A stretch of 64,000 nt of DNA from Opisthorchis felineus (GCA_004794785.1 SJOL01004514.1:108341-172340); one strand, 5' to 3'; numbered from the stretch's first letter, positions 36,400 through 48,300 are shown. Notes: generated from the sequence alone by a model not told the origin. Translations and numbers: made by a program.

Positions 36400-39300
36400 T
36401 CGAGATCAACCTGACATACTGAATCCATCGATGGATTCGGAAATGGTCCTCACCCGTTTGGAACCTAGCCTGTGACCGCTGCTTGTGAGCAGTAACATCA
36501 CCAGACAGCTGTAAAACCGCCTCACCTTACCGTATTTCCACATTTTTGGGCAGGTGGTTGGAATCTTTTCAGAAGACAACCAGCCTAGAGTGTTGGTAGA
36601 ACGCTCAAAGTAGTTTTGTAGTAGACAGAATTGTTTCTAAGTGAAACGTTTTTCGAGCAGTTTAGGTAGGACATAGATGCTTCAGACAGTTCATTCAAAG
36701 TTGCAACAGAATAGCGCAGGTGTCGCTTAAACCGGATAAAGTTTGTGTCAATGTGAATAATTGTTGGATGTAGTAAGGTGCAGCATGATTCGGCGGGGTT
36801 CACTCCACGACACTCGATGGAATTTCACTACTCAGCTTACCCATCTCGAACACTGGGTTTTCGAAAAACGTCAAACATAACAAAGCTGACTGAAGTTTAA
36901 TCGATCGATCCAGAAACGAGTGTTATTTACAGCACATCGTATGATTTAGTTTGTATGTTCAGGACTGTTAGGCATGGTGAATTAAAGGGAGTTTAACCCG
37001 GTTGCAGTGTTGTTTTGTTGCACGTGTTGGGGCTGAGGTCAGTCCGCAATATTAGAGAACATTTCACTATTAAGCCTCCCATTCTGAGCATTATGTTTTC
37101 CAAAAACGTCAAATATAATGGAACTGATTCAAGTTATGCTCTTTGTTCTTGAGCATACTTTTTTTGGGGTGATCAAACAACAGCAATGTCACGCTGATAC
37201 TAACTTGGAACGATACAGGAGTTTACACCTTTTTTCATGCAATCTCATTCGACTTCTCTTGCCAGGTGAGGCAGCAGGAAAACGGGAATATATACGAGCT
37301 CATCTGGACTGAGAAGCAGGTTTCATACGTTTCATTTTTGGTGGTTTCATGCTGGTTGTGGTAATAGGGGGCAGTATTTGCTTCACAAATATGTCTCAAG
37401 AATAACGGCAGTGGTTGTGAAGAGATATAGATGAACCACGACCAGTACCGATTCTCAGTGTAGATGCCCGTGATAAAAATTCCAACGACTTAAAAGGAAT
37501 CCCTGTCTAAATGCTATTTGGTTTGCTGTGAATGCTCTTTGGGCCTGAATCCTCCGTACATGACAGAATGCCCAAAACTGGGACCTCCCTAACCTAATTT
37601 AATAGAATTTGACTCCAACTGAAGAGCCCCCAGTGGCTCGCCCACAAGCACAAACGGGTATCCAGGTTGTCAAGAGTCAACTTTTCATTCCATTTGGTAC
37701 CTGGATGAAAATCCCTACACCGTTCCACATCTCCATCTAGACGTCCGGAAAGTCAACCAAGTATGGTCATAATTGAGAAGTAGTCATTAGGTGAAGTGAG
37801 GAATTACTTGAAGATGCGACAGCTACGTAAATGAACATTCTGGCTTTAAAGAGCGAGTCTCTACAAGGTGGATTCTTAGATAAGGGACACTGTACAAGAT
37901 ACGTCCATCAGAGAACTGATGACAGCTAAGTTTGTTTCCGAGTATTTATCGACCTGATTTGAGTCTGCAGGATACATAAATGCGGTAGATGTCTTCCCTT
38001 AGCGGTCACCCTAGAATGGGGCGAGCGCATTTGAGGAGAGCAAAGAAATTGCTCAGCCCTACTTTGACTAATGCACCAACTTTTATGAAGAATGTACGGT
38101 AGCGGATACCAGGAAATGCTACCCTTGGGAAGAATGTGTTGAGCAATAGTGAACTGAGGAAAATTCCTTTGATGCATTTACTTCCACAGCGCGATACATC
38201 CCGGAGATACAACACCTGCCTAATAACTGACTGTCCTTGTAAGGAGGAAAGCCTTTCAACGCGCAGTTGTCTATTAGAAAACACCAACTAAACGGTTACA
38301 GACTCTTAAACAAGAAAGGCAAACTCCCATATGCATGCTGTTTTTTAAAAACTGAATATCCGTTTTCTTCTTGAACGCAGCTTCTTGAACTATCCTGGAT
38401 ATTCATTGACTATCACGCAATTGTAAACGAATGCTGCAAAGCAGTCCCACAAATTCCGTAATAAGTCCCACCTTCCATTAGATCAAGGAGGAGTTACGAG
38501 AGAACACATATTACTCTCCTGCCTCATCAGTAGTATCCACCGTTACACACTTAGCACACATTACCGCTGAAACTGAGTATTCCGCACATGGTAATGACCT
38601 TCAGATGAAAGGTCATCTCTCAGCCTAGACCTGTACACATCCGCACATGGAGATGATGTCTTTTGAGTGAAACAACTGTATTTCAGCCGGCTTAATATCT
38701 GGCAGCAGCAAAGATAATCTTTGGCCTACTCAGATTTCAATACACAAGAGAAACGTGAAGATCGATTTATTCATGAGTGATATTTCACAGTGCAATAGCT
38801 TAAGTAGGCATCGTTAAAAATAAAACTTATGCTTTATATAAACGTCCCGAGAGAAAATGTTCACTCTGAGGAAATGTTTTGCGGCAGAACATTCTTTTTG
38901 CTGCACTCCCCACCGAAAAGATCATCTCCTTAGAACCAAACTGGAAACAATTTCGGGTTCAAAATCTGACTGATTACCTGTTTAGGAGGAGAAGTCGAAA
39001 TGGATCTGTCATTTTTCACAATCTTTATCGTGACTAAGCAGCTTGGATGTGAACTTGAAGACAAATCAATGGACGACGCCTGCTTGAACATATGCGTCTA
39101 TCCAAATGTGTAAAATGCTGATTTTAATGGATATGATAACCTAGATGTTACAGATGCTAACATTTTCCAAGTAGAGCAAATTGGTGAACTGATCTGTGTC
39201 GACGCATTTTGAAGCATGTAGCCTAACTCTGACAGTTTGTCCGCACCAATGATGTGAGCATTGGAGGTGGCATTAGAACCTGGTCTTCCGACGTCATCGG

Positions 39301-40750
39301 AGAGAGCAGAAAAGGTACAATCGAGGCTGCACTGCTAGTGCAAACCGATGACTCTACTTGGTCGATTCGTGAGGAGAATATGAAACGTGTTCTTTATCGC
39401 TACTCATGCAATAAGGCGAATTTACCAATTTTAGCTTTCGCTACCGAGAAAGTGGCTTTACAACACTGATTAGCTAGTTTCTCTGCCTAAGCCTATTGCA
39501 TCACACAGTGGACCGTGGAAAAGGTGAACGCCAGTAACCCTGGAGATGCATTATGAAGGTTGCGTGATTGGCCATTGGCGGCCTGCTTTAACAGTCCGAT
39601 TTTTGGGATTCTTACAGCTGCTGTTGAGACAATCGTTGATGAGGTCACATTTAGATGGCGAGGGCATAAAAGTGCACGCGAGTGTATCAGGCAAGATAGT
39701 ATCGTTAAGCTGGGTGAGTAAACGAACGTCGTATACTGCAAACTGGCATAGTGCAAAGCACTTTAACCCAAAACATATCCCCATTGGGGCTGGAAAATGA
39801 TGATGTAGATGGATAAGCCTGGTGCCTCATTAACTGGAGTAAGCCGCGCGGAAATCCGTTATTGATGAATTTGCACAATGTCAGAGATTTTGACAAAAAA
39901 CATCAATCTGTCAAAATGATCATTCATAGTTAAACCTGTTTTTTATCTGTGAAAGGTGCAAATATATGTGGAAACGACTGAGGTTTCCCTCAGGAGACTG
40001 CAGAGGGGAGCGCAGTAGCTTTTTACCTCTCCAGTTAGAGTGAAGCACCGTCCGCAAGGAGGAATTTCGGGTAACCGCCCAAAGACTGCTCCTTTGAGGC
40101 AAATTATCATGACACCGAGCATTGTTAAAATATGTGAAGTGCATTCAGTAGAGTACACCGTATTCAGGAAACAGAAACAGTCCTTTATGAGATCACCGCT
40201 ATTTTCAGACCGCGTGTGATCATCAAAAAGTGACTGCTGATTTGCACTGGCCTCCTTGGACCGGTCATGTTCATATTGCAAATCCAGCAGCTTCAGAATG
40301 GATTTGATCTTCCAGGAAAAGTAGCCGTCGTGAATTTATCTTCCATGTCAAAAGATCAAAGCACATACGGTCAATTTAGCGATGTTTTGACATTTTTCAG
40401 GGACGATTGGCCTGTCCTGTCCTTCAAATCCTAGCAATTACAACTACTTTTCACGAGCTGAGCTCGGTACCAACCACGGGAAAGCTTTCTACTTGTCAAG
40501 TAACCTATTCCTGACAATTTGGTTAGATTCCGAGAACATCTTACTTCATTTGGTGTTTCTACCAACGCGTAACTTGCCAATAATCTCGTTTTGCAGTATT
40601 ACTTACGTACAAACAGACCCCAATATACTTCCAGTCTCATCAATGAAGTGTAATTCGGCTACGTAGTTCACGTCGTACAGGCCAAGCGTATAATTTAATT
40701 TACCCTCTTTCAGTTCCCAGGTTGTGTGTAGCGCTTAAAGATTATGTTCA
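36400..40750. other. No recognisable feature
   Basis: Several open frames of 70-95 codons on both strands, none with a motif or a trustworthy splice context. No ribozyme repeat or SINE head was found. Confidence 0.35.
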
Positions 40751-40752
40751 AT

Positions 40753-40936
40753 CAAGAAATACAGTCATTTGCAGATCAATTTGGTTTTACGAGAGACTCA
40801 CCTGGAACCCAGCTGAAGCTCTCGTTTGCGATGTTTACATGCATCATCCATGAAACATCACAAACGAGAGATTCAGCTGGGTTCCAGGTGAGTCTCTCGT
40901 AAAACCAAATTGCTTTGCAAATGAGTGTATTTCTTG
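40753..40936. repeat. 184-bp hairpin of inverted ribozyme-repeat ends
   Basis: Two copies of the same repeat segment face each other: CAAGAAATACAGTCATTTGC on the left and its counterpart ending GTATTTCTTG on the right. They share TTTGGTTTTACGAGAGACTC and CCTGGAACCCAGCTGAA in inverse. Arms of about 90 bases are about 95% complementary, with a loop of roughly ten bases (GCATCATCCA). An RNA or single strand from here would fold into a long hairpin just upstream of the ribozyme. Confidence 0.85.
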
Positions 40937-41080
40937 AAAACAGTCCAATTTGGGTTCAAGTAGAACATAAAGTTGAGGAAAACTCGGGGACTGCGCCTGC
41001 CTGATGAGCCCCAAAAAGGGCGAAACCGGTCGTGGGCTGTCGAAGAATTTTGAGCAACCTTATGAGTAGTACGTTGCGCA
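40847..41080 (+). repeat. Ribozyme repeat, best preserved unit
   Basis: The plus-strand unit runs from the hairpin's right arm through GAGTGTATTTCTTGAAAACA, CCAATTTGGGTTCAAGTAGA and the hammerhead to CAACCTTATGAGTAGTACG. It is the copy closest to family consensus, including the whole ribozyme. The 5' end coincides with the hairpin centre. Confidence 0.85.
40995..41037 (+). ncRNA. Hammerhead ribozyme, all core residues intact
   Basis: Stem I is GCCTGC (40995-41000) with GTGGGC (41032-41037). The catalytic strand is CTGATGA (41001-41007). Stem II is GCCC with GGGC (41008-41011 and 41018-41021) around loop CAAAAA. Then come GAAA (41022-41025), stem III strand ACCGGT (41025-41030), and cleavage is predicted after C41031. 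Stem III is only a self-complementary six-mer with no loop, as in the small hammerheads described in Penelope-like elements that cleave as dimers. Self-cleavage is inferred from the intact core and pairing, not shown. Confidence 0.8.
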
Positions 41081-42185
41081 AAATTATGTTCAATCCTTTT
41101 GATCCACTTCACATCCGGATGACCCTCTTATCCTGTAGCACTAAGAACACTACTTGTTTGCGCACACAAACTGTATCCCCGTAAATTTCCCCCTATTTTA
41201 TACGAGATGTGAGGTTAGAAAATGAAAATCCCCTTGATGGAGATTCAGAAATGAATAGAAATAAAGTACGTCAGCATAGATATATTTTAGAGTATTAGCT
41301 ACACCTAACGACCAAAGATTCCTAACTTTTACTGACGTGTTCACACAGCTGTCCAACCGACAGTTGTTGAATTTCCAACTTTGTGTCAGATCACTCCCAC
41401 GGGTACTCTGCTACAACATGTCCAAGAAATAGGAAGCGGTCTTTTCCACTTTTCGTATATATCACGTAATATTTTGTTGCTAAAGGCTCATAACAAGACC
41501 AGGAAGAAAATACAACTATATTTACTGGAATTATGAGGAGGAAGTTAGCATAGTGTAATTGATAATTGTCATTCCGGTGAGTGTTTGGCGAACCGTAGGG
41601 TCTCAGGTGTTGGTAGAAAACGTTGATGCCCTGAAAAATCACGTGTCGGAGAGCCTGGGATGAATCAAAAAGAGAAGCGGGTGAGAAATGAACATCTATC
41701 CTACAAACCAAGGACTGCATACCACTATTTGTACTTTTCCTAAAGAAAAAAACCTATGGGGACGTGAAAGCAGTTTTTTTCAGTACTGAACACAGTGTGC
41801 TCCGAACTGCTTGAATTGGAGCGGACAATTATTTCCAATATCAGCAAACAACTCCCAAAAATTTTTCACGTTGTTTTGGTCAGATTATCCATTTCACACA
41901 AGACGTTTTTAAGTGATAACACCATCTGTTTACAGTGGGATTAGAATTACCGCAAACGATATTTCAACATTGTAAGTGAGTATTATATGCATGCAATATA
42001 CGTTTCCATCGGTCGGCATCAAAAAAGCATAAAAAAACGGGCATTTGGGAATTCGTGCATGTAGGTGATTACGAGGTTTGTAGGATTCAAATTCGCACCA
42101 GTCTTGTCTGAACTGCCCGAAATATTTGAGTCCACAAAAAAGAGGGAATTTCGCTTCCAATAGAATTTATCAGTAGTGCAGTTCC
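41081..42185. other. No recognisable feature
   Basis: A minus-strand open frame of 109 codons (41391-41720) has no motif. Nothing else found. Confidence 0.35.
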
Positions 42186-42189
42186 TGGG

Positions 42190-42262
42190 GGACGCCCGGG
42201 TTTGAACTTGGCGTGCTAGGCGAACGTTTTACCACTATTCCGTTGTAGCGAGCTAGACGTCA
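42190..42262 (-). repeat. tRNA-like SINE head, minus strand
   Basis: Minus-strand GGAATAGTGGTAAAACG (box A like) and AAGTTCAAACCCGGGCG (box B) are spaced as in a tRNA of the Gly or Val type. The cloverleaf is imperfect. Confidence 0.5.
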
Positions 42263-42814
42263 GAACAGACGAAAATGTTCGGGCTTGAGCGATGTGATTG
42301 TTCTGTCCGACAAATGGAACAGGGGGCTGGAGGTCGGATGACCAAATGCCTCTCCTAGTTCCACTATCCATTTGGGTCGTTAGTGAGAACCCTAATTGGA
42401 GCTGTAATTTCAAACTTTACCTCATTAAAACCCCAAGTTTCCTGGATGATTTTCAATAAAAACTGTTAAACGAGACACGCTTATCCATTGGCTTTCCATC
42501 CTAGACAGACATGTGGCCAGCTTAGTCGATACCACCGGCTTCTTTCAGCAAGATGGACTAACACAACTTGATGGCTAGACGCATTTAGCGTTGTATTGTA
42601 TGTTGTGATGGTATGTTGTGATATGCCGCTCGGTGGTCAAACGTTAAATTTTCATCAAGTTGCACGTCCAGGAAGTGCGCAGCAAGCTAGGTTGAGCTAA
42701 TTGATTGGAGCAAAGAATCAGTACGCTGCGCCCTCTGGGTTCTAGTCTAAAACTGTAAGTCATCCAGTGTGACAGTGAAAGAATACTCTCAATAAAGTGT
42801 GTAAAAAGAGTGAA

Positions 42815-43040
42815 ATGTTGTCATTTCTTCGGGGTCGAGATAGCTGAGTGTTTGAGGCGCAAGCTTACCGATCGGAGCGTCCGTAGATCGAAACCAACCC
42901 GGCATCTCAACTGTTCTTTTCTAGGTGTGAGCAACCTATCTCATCCTGCGTACCTCCTTGGGGTGGCATCGCATGTAAGCACCGAAAGGTTGCTACAGCT
43001 GAACTAGTAATATTATTACTATTATTGTTATCATATCTCT
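42815..43040 (+). repeat. tRNA-derived SINE, plus strand
   Basis: The head reads GAGATAGCTGAGTGTTTGAG (box A) and CCGTAGATCGAAACC (decayed box B), with GAGAT near the start complementary to ATCTC at about 42903-42907. A non-tRNA body (CACCGAAAGGTTGCTACAGC) follows and ends in ATTATTACTATTATTGTTAT, a simple-repeat tail typical of SINE 3' ends. Head, body and tail make this the most complete SINE in the window. Confidence 0.6.
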
Positions 43041-43044
43041 TCCA

Positions 43045-43990
43045 GATTCAAGTAAAAAAACTCCGGGAACTTTCGTGTGCTTTATGGTAGCTAACGACCT
43101 TTGTACATTTTTGGTGAACAGTGTAACCCACTAAAGAGAGTTGGGAGAAACGGTGTTTTGTGTGCTGTTGCTTACGATAGCTTTAAAAAAGCGGAGACCG
43201 TTACATCAGGAACTCCTCTGTGAATTCCAAGCTGACGCAGTCGTTAGCTAGATACATGAATGAAAAGAATCATTCGCCAGAAGTCGGGATACAGTGTTCC
43301 TTCGAAGTTGTTTGTAACTGCGTTTTACTTCATGTACGAATTCCTAAGTGGTAAGCGTCTCGACTTAAAGGTTTCACGTCTACGTTGTAATTCTAACCTT
43401 AATCTGAAACCCATCTAACTGAAAAGGACAAGGTGAGAAAGGTTTCGTAACATACACCACCTTCTTACCTTATATGTTGTTTTGGCAGGTGTCCAGCAGA
43501 TTTTCATCCGATTCATAAACTTATGGAAATATGAGCCTGCATTCTCTAACACTGTGTGAAGGAAACCCTCAAAAATACGACTGCGAGTCAGCCAAACTGG
43601 ACTTGGCGAGGTGACGGTGGGGTAAAATATTCTATAGGATCGAAATAATCATGCTAAATCAGAAGTCAGGTTGATGGCTAAGTTTTAACTCTACCACATG
43701 GCCTCTGGCCAGTGAATAGCGGTGTATTGACCTGAGATGGTACCCAAGGCGCCTTAAAATGCGCCCCTCATCACCTGTGATTATTTTAAGTCACATTTTG
43801 TACGTCTTGGACTATAAATAGAATGAGATCGAGCTTGATGAAAAAGCTCTCAGGAAGGACTGAAATAACGAGATTAGCCTGGTTCCCATGTGCATCCTAA
43901 CTGATGTCGTTCTGCTACGCATTCCACCATAAAATATGTAAGAATTACAATAATCTGGTTCTTATTAGACCACAAAGTCATTTGCAACGG
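43045..43990. other. No recognisable feature
   Basis: Anonymous sequence downstream of the minus-strand gene's 3' end. Confidence 0.4.
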
Positions 43991-43993
43991 AGA

Positions 43994-43999
43994 TTTATT
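43994..43999 (-). terminator. Possible polyadenylation signal
   Basis: AATAAA on the minus strand, about 190 bases past the stop codon of the minus-strand gene ending at 44190. It is the first such hexamer noted downstream. A six-base signal alone is weak evidence. Confidence 0.4.
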
Positions 44000-44189
44000 C
44001 GAACAGTGCACACACAAATGACTTTCTGAATAGCTTTTTTTTAGAATGGTCGATACGTGGCTTTGGTATAAGCTTTGATTTTTGCGGGTGCCTTGGTTAT
44101 CGGCGTTGGCCTATTGCAAATGAAGTTCAACCAGCAACCCTTTGTGGATCTAACTCAACTCATTTCATAAGTATAAACACTCACCCAAT

Positions 44190-44356
44190 TCATTCTGGAA
44201 CAGGCATTTTAGGATAGATCGGATACGGCGGAGGTTCGACTGTCGGGACGGTAGCATAGGGAGGTGGAGCTTCGTCCGGACAGGAAACGGGAGGATCTGG
44301 TTGACAGGGCTGCGTTTGATCGGGTACCGGATTTGCTCGGTACTGTTGACTTGTAA
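44190..44356 (-). CDS. Last exon, PPPY-tail transmembrane protein
   Basis: The acceptor GTTTTACAG precedes an open frame that ends in TGA at 44190-44192. The first two bases (TT) complete a Val codon with the G left by the exon at 51688, so the phases match. The 54-residue tail contains SCPDEAPPPYATVPTVEPPP, with two PPPY motifs (known WW-domain ligands) and ending PIYPKMPVPE. The frame is clearly biased in composition, unlike the overlapping frames. Proline-rich cytoplasmic tails with PPxY after a single membrane span are typical of Shisa-like adaptors (Shisa, WBP1/WBP1L, VOPP1), which recruit NEDD4-type ubiquitin ligases or other WW proteins. The family call is an inference, since the diagnostic cysteine-rich ectodomain is not in hand. 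Confidence 0.75.
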
Positions 44357-44399
44357 CTGTAAAACAAAATTCATGTGCACGGAACTACGAGAATAACAG

Positions 44400-44540
44400 A
44401 GGGATGAATCATTTTGGCTCATGAGCTCAATTGAATTTCATAGGTGTACGTATTACTTATTTATTGCTCGAAGAATGATCGTGTGCTTCTGAAGTGCTGC
44501 TGAAGTTGTATTTTAAGAAAATATTTCAACAATCTGAGTC
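44400..44540. other. Intron sequence of the minus-strand gene
   Basis: Start of the 7.3-kb intron between the two minus-strand exons. It holds the Penelope-like fragment further along. Confidence 0.5.
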
Positions 44541-44550
44541 TTTTACTTGA

Positions 44551-44618
44551 TCGACCATTGTTTGTCCGAGTGAGCATTCTTGTTGACTTGTTGGTTCACC
44601 TGCCCTCTGACTGGTGCG
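44551..44618 (+). repeat. Inverted repeat arm flanking the Penelope-like fragment, left
   Basis: This segment (core GTGAGCATTCTTGTTGACTT, then GTTGGTTCACCTGCCC) is the reverse complement of 45282-45350 at about 89% identity (seven mismatches in 64 aligned bases). Weaker similarity continues on both sides. Inverted terminal repeats flanking a coding body are a known arrangement in Penelope-like elements. Confidence 0.75.
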
Positions 44619-44914
44619 TCTAGGTTTTACCTTGAGATGACCTCTCCAGGCCCCTGCCTTGAACCTGGTTCGTTTGCTTCCAGACTAATTCCCTTTCTTT
44701 GGTCCTTTGGTCTGGCGGCCGAGGCGGATCAGTGATATCATTGAGTTGGAGATCCCTCGCTCGTAGCGGTGCACAAACAGGATCAGTTTCGATATGTTAG
44801 TTCATTGAATCCCTTAGGGACTGCCATGCTTACAGGAATTTCCAATCGGGTCTTATCAATCCACATGTTATGTTCTACACTTTTTCTAGGTTAAATGCAT
44901 GTCTTCCTTAGTCA

Positions 44915-45166
44915 TCATGTATGAAGATAAGAGACGACTGACTGTGAATTTTGATAGTGGAGTGTGGAAAAGCTTCTTCCAGTCTTTCCGGTGTAATAAT
45001 TGTTGCAGTCCTTGCAGTTGATTCGGCACACGACATTGTTTCTTGTGACTTCCTTCGTCCTATCTTTCAGTCTTGAGATCCGTTTACTCACTGTGATGGC
45101 TGGTTCATGCATAACTAGGATACTTTTTGGTTGTAGTAAACTTGCCGTGAGTTCAGATATGTTCGT
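44915..45166 (-). pseudogene. Penelope-like element GIY-YIG endonuclease fragment
   Basis: The frame reads TASLLQPKSILVMHEPAITV, then KEVTRNNVVCRINCKDCNNY and YTGKTGRSFSTLHYQ. The pattern VVxxIxCxxCxxxYxGxTGR is the start of the GIY-YIG endonuclease of Penelope-like retroelements, including the paired cysteines that precede the YxG motif. The upstream KRISRLKDR resembles the linker between reverse transcriptase and endonuclease. The expected R-x-x-E-H after the motif is lost (TLHYQNSQ) and the frame stops, so it is inactive. No reverse transcriptase was recognised next to it. It lies inside the intron of the minus-strand gene, in the same orientation. Confidence 0.75.
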
Positions 45167-45281
45167 TTAAGTGCTCGGTACTCCGGAAAAGATCCACTGA
45201 ACCGATATACCAAGATCGGTCCTTTCTATGCACTGCTCCAAGAGAGGGGTCGTCAACTCATTGGTAACACTGACTTGGTCT

Positions 45282-45350
45282 CGGACCAGTCACAGGGCAG
45301 GTCAACCAACAAGTCAACAGGAATGCTCAGTCAGACAAACAATGATCGGT
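45282..45350 (-). repeat. Inverted repeat arm flanking the Penelope-like fragment, right
   Basis: Partner of 44551-44618 in inverse orientation, including CAGGTCAACCAACAAGTCAA and CAGGAATGCTCAGTCAGACA. The pair encloses about 660 bases that include the GIY-YIG remnant. Confidence 0.75.
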
Positions 45351-45369
45351 CAAGGTCAACCCGGGTGAA

Positions 45370-48300
45370 AGGACCCTATACAATCCACGCAACCACAACA
45401 ACCACACACTTCCAGCCTTAACGCACAGATAATGTCCTTCGAACGTTGATGAAGCTTAGTGCACCCGAATTGCCCAGATCAGGAAACAAACCAGTGGCCA
45501 TCAATACAACCTGAGTTAAAAAAGCTTCATTCTGAATTACCCATCGTACCTACCAGACCCCATATCACCACAGGTTGTTGATGAAATTGATGATACCGTA
45601 GACGCGGTTCACATTTGCTTTCGCTTCACGCTATAGGCTTCCCATGTGTATGTTGGTAGCTCTAAATATGTCCATTTCTGTTCAATAAGTGGTTGACTAA
45701 TCCTTGATTTACACCATTTTATAGAGACAGTGTGATTTCTTGAGACTCAGAATGAGCGAGGTTCGCTGTACTTGGATTACGTCGAAGTCGCTCAGTTTTA
45801 GTGAAACATGGAGGCGCATGCGAACCTACCATAGAGAACTAGAGAAAAAAAACATCATTTCCAGCTGGCTTACTGATAATGAGCAGTGGTCCAACAACCA
45901 GCATGCATCAGAGAAGACAATTCCCACACCCTAATTAGGACCTATTCAACCCGGTCCAGCGAAGTATACCTTACGGTTGATACACTGTGAAGGGGCACCT
46001 GCAATCGACAAATATTGTCTGACTGAAGTATCCTCCAGTAGCTATTTGCCGTCCCGGGAAGGATGCACAATTCATGCTATAGGTTTATGGTAGGCACGGC
46101 TACAAGGAGTGAACCTGATCGAGGCTTCTAGGCTAGATTTCTGTATACTTGAACCGGAAGATGTGCGGTAATCCAAAAATACGTGCTCTCTCCCCAAAGA
46201 GAGTTGGATTTTCTAAAGACAGAATACTCCACGAGTACAAACCGAAGGTCCTCTCATTGTTCTACTGAGGTTTGTAGACCGGAAAGTTTGCCCACTAAGG
46301 AGAAGCCAAACCAGCCTTAAGAAACACAATAGGGTTTGAAGATCAACTACATGACACATTCACTCCAAGAATTTCTCTGCTTTTGTGTAGTTCAGTGATT
46401 CACACACTTCAGCTCTTCACCCACTTAGCACCCAGTGTGGTCACTAGTTTATCTGTGTTATGTGAACCAGGATTTAACAGTAAGATAATGTAGTTTCGTT
46501 GCAAACATCTCGTCAGCAGTCAAGATGGCATCATCAGTGCGTTGTTTTGAGGCGGTGGATTTTTAAACCACCAACGCAAAGCTTTGCTCCATGTCACAGA
46601 AACACACTGATGATGTCATTCCGACTGGTGACGAGATATTGGCAACAAAATTTCTGAGCTCGGCGAACAACTCACTCACCTGCTGAATGAAACGAGCCAC
46701 TAGCCTTCTCTTCCATATCAAGGAGTGTTGTACATGGTTACACATTAACGCCCCAAGAGAGACTCCTCCGAGGGGAAGGGTTTCGTCATACTGTAATTCC
46801 TACAACTGAGGGTCGGTTGTGGTAACTTCAATGTACCACTTTGTAGGTGTTATCAAATGTTGAGCCCTTTGGAGTCCCAGCCTGATAAAGATCAATCAAA
46901 CCGCTCATTGTTGGTGGTCTGTGTTTACGGAACACATAGTTCTAAAACATTGTTTGTACTAGCTTTTGCCTAAAGTGAATTAAATATTTCGTAATTTTCC
47001 TTTAGGAGCGGCGAATATTCTCTAATTTCATCTAATCAGCTTTTTACGAAGCCACTAGTCCAACATTTGTCGTATGGATGATTGGCTTCAATAAGTCATT
47101 AGTCGATTCGGATCTATGGCCCTCATGCGAACATGATTAAGACACACAAACTAAGCCAAGAAAGGTTGTAAAAAATGTTTTCTGTTCGTCCCTGCTCACC
47201 AATTCTTACATAGCAAGTTTAGCCGTGATCCATTAAACCATCAGGAACCAGTATGTAGAGAAATAAGCACCCAAAGACCATACAAGAATATCTAGAAAAA
47301 AGTGAGCGCAGGAAATGCCATCGTGAAGGGAGATAATGCGAAGAACTTAGGCTACAAAGTATGTTTGTGATGTTGCTAAATGAGCGAAGCTTTCGCCCTT
47401 TTTACGAGTGTAAAGAATAGGGGCAGAATAAGCCAACAACGTCTGTGTTTACGAAGAAAACTGTCCCATACCTGATGATCAAACCTTGGAAGTACTTTGG
47501 ATTCAAAATTTAACCGAGCAGTTTTGTGGAACGGTGTCATACCCATACGTTTAGAATCGTTATCCTGATGGGGTTTCAACGCACACATCAAGAAGAAACT
47601 TAGACTGGGGCCCGACTATCTAGCCCCATGCTGTTGATTATTATTCATAGACAGTGAAATCTAGGGTTTCCCTGGATTTCAGTTGGGAAACTACACAGGT
47701 CTCACACTGCTCAGTTTGGTTTCAACCATCGCAATCGACGCCAACATTTCGTACACCTGTCCACACTTCATCGATGACAGCAATACAGGGACAGCACACG
47801 TTGCTCCTTTATTGGCGTGCAATGATGACGAAAGAATGCCTTAGTAGGAATTCGAAAATTTAGTGACTTGGTGAAGACATCCTCAGATATTTGGGGAGCA
47901 CGATCAGGAATAAAGTTCTAGCAGCTTTTAACTTCGTCGGCTTAAACATATACACATCGTATCAAAGTGCCGATTTCAGATGAACTTATCAAGCATCCTC
48001 GAAAGACCATATTCCATATAAGTTCAACGGGCAACTTCAACTAGCTGGTCCAACGCTGTGCACCACACAGAGCAGAAATGATCTCTACTCGTAGGGTTTC
48101 CAACCAGCTTCATGGAGGGGAGGTTCCAGATAGGAATCAGCCAAATAGCAGTGCGCTTTGGAGACATCAGTCATCATCTAGGGTCCTCAGGTAAGGAGGG
48201 CCAAGTCTGATACCCATATAGTCAGATCGCCCTACCTTTGTCCTGAATAAACGACTCTTTATCTTCAGCCCAATTTGTTTTTGACATTATAGACGACGAA

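Noticed and set aside
47376..47591. Minus-strand frame with splice-like borders (DNDSKRMGMTPFHKTARLNF) lying in the intron of the PPPY-tail gene.
   Set aside because: Both borders are phase 0, while the flanking exons join directly in phase 1. It cannot be an exon of that gene and no other gene supports it.
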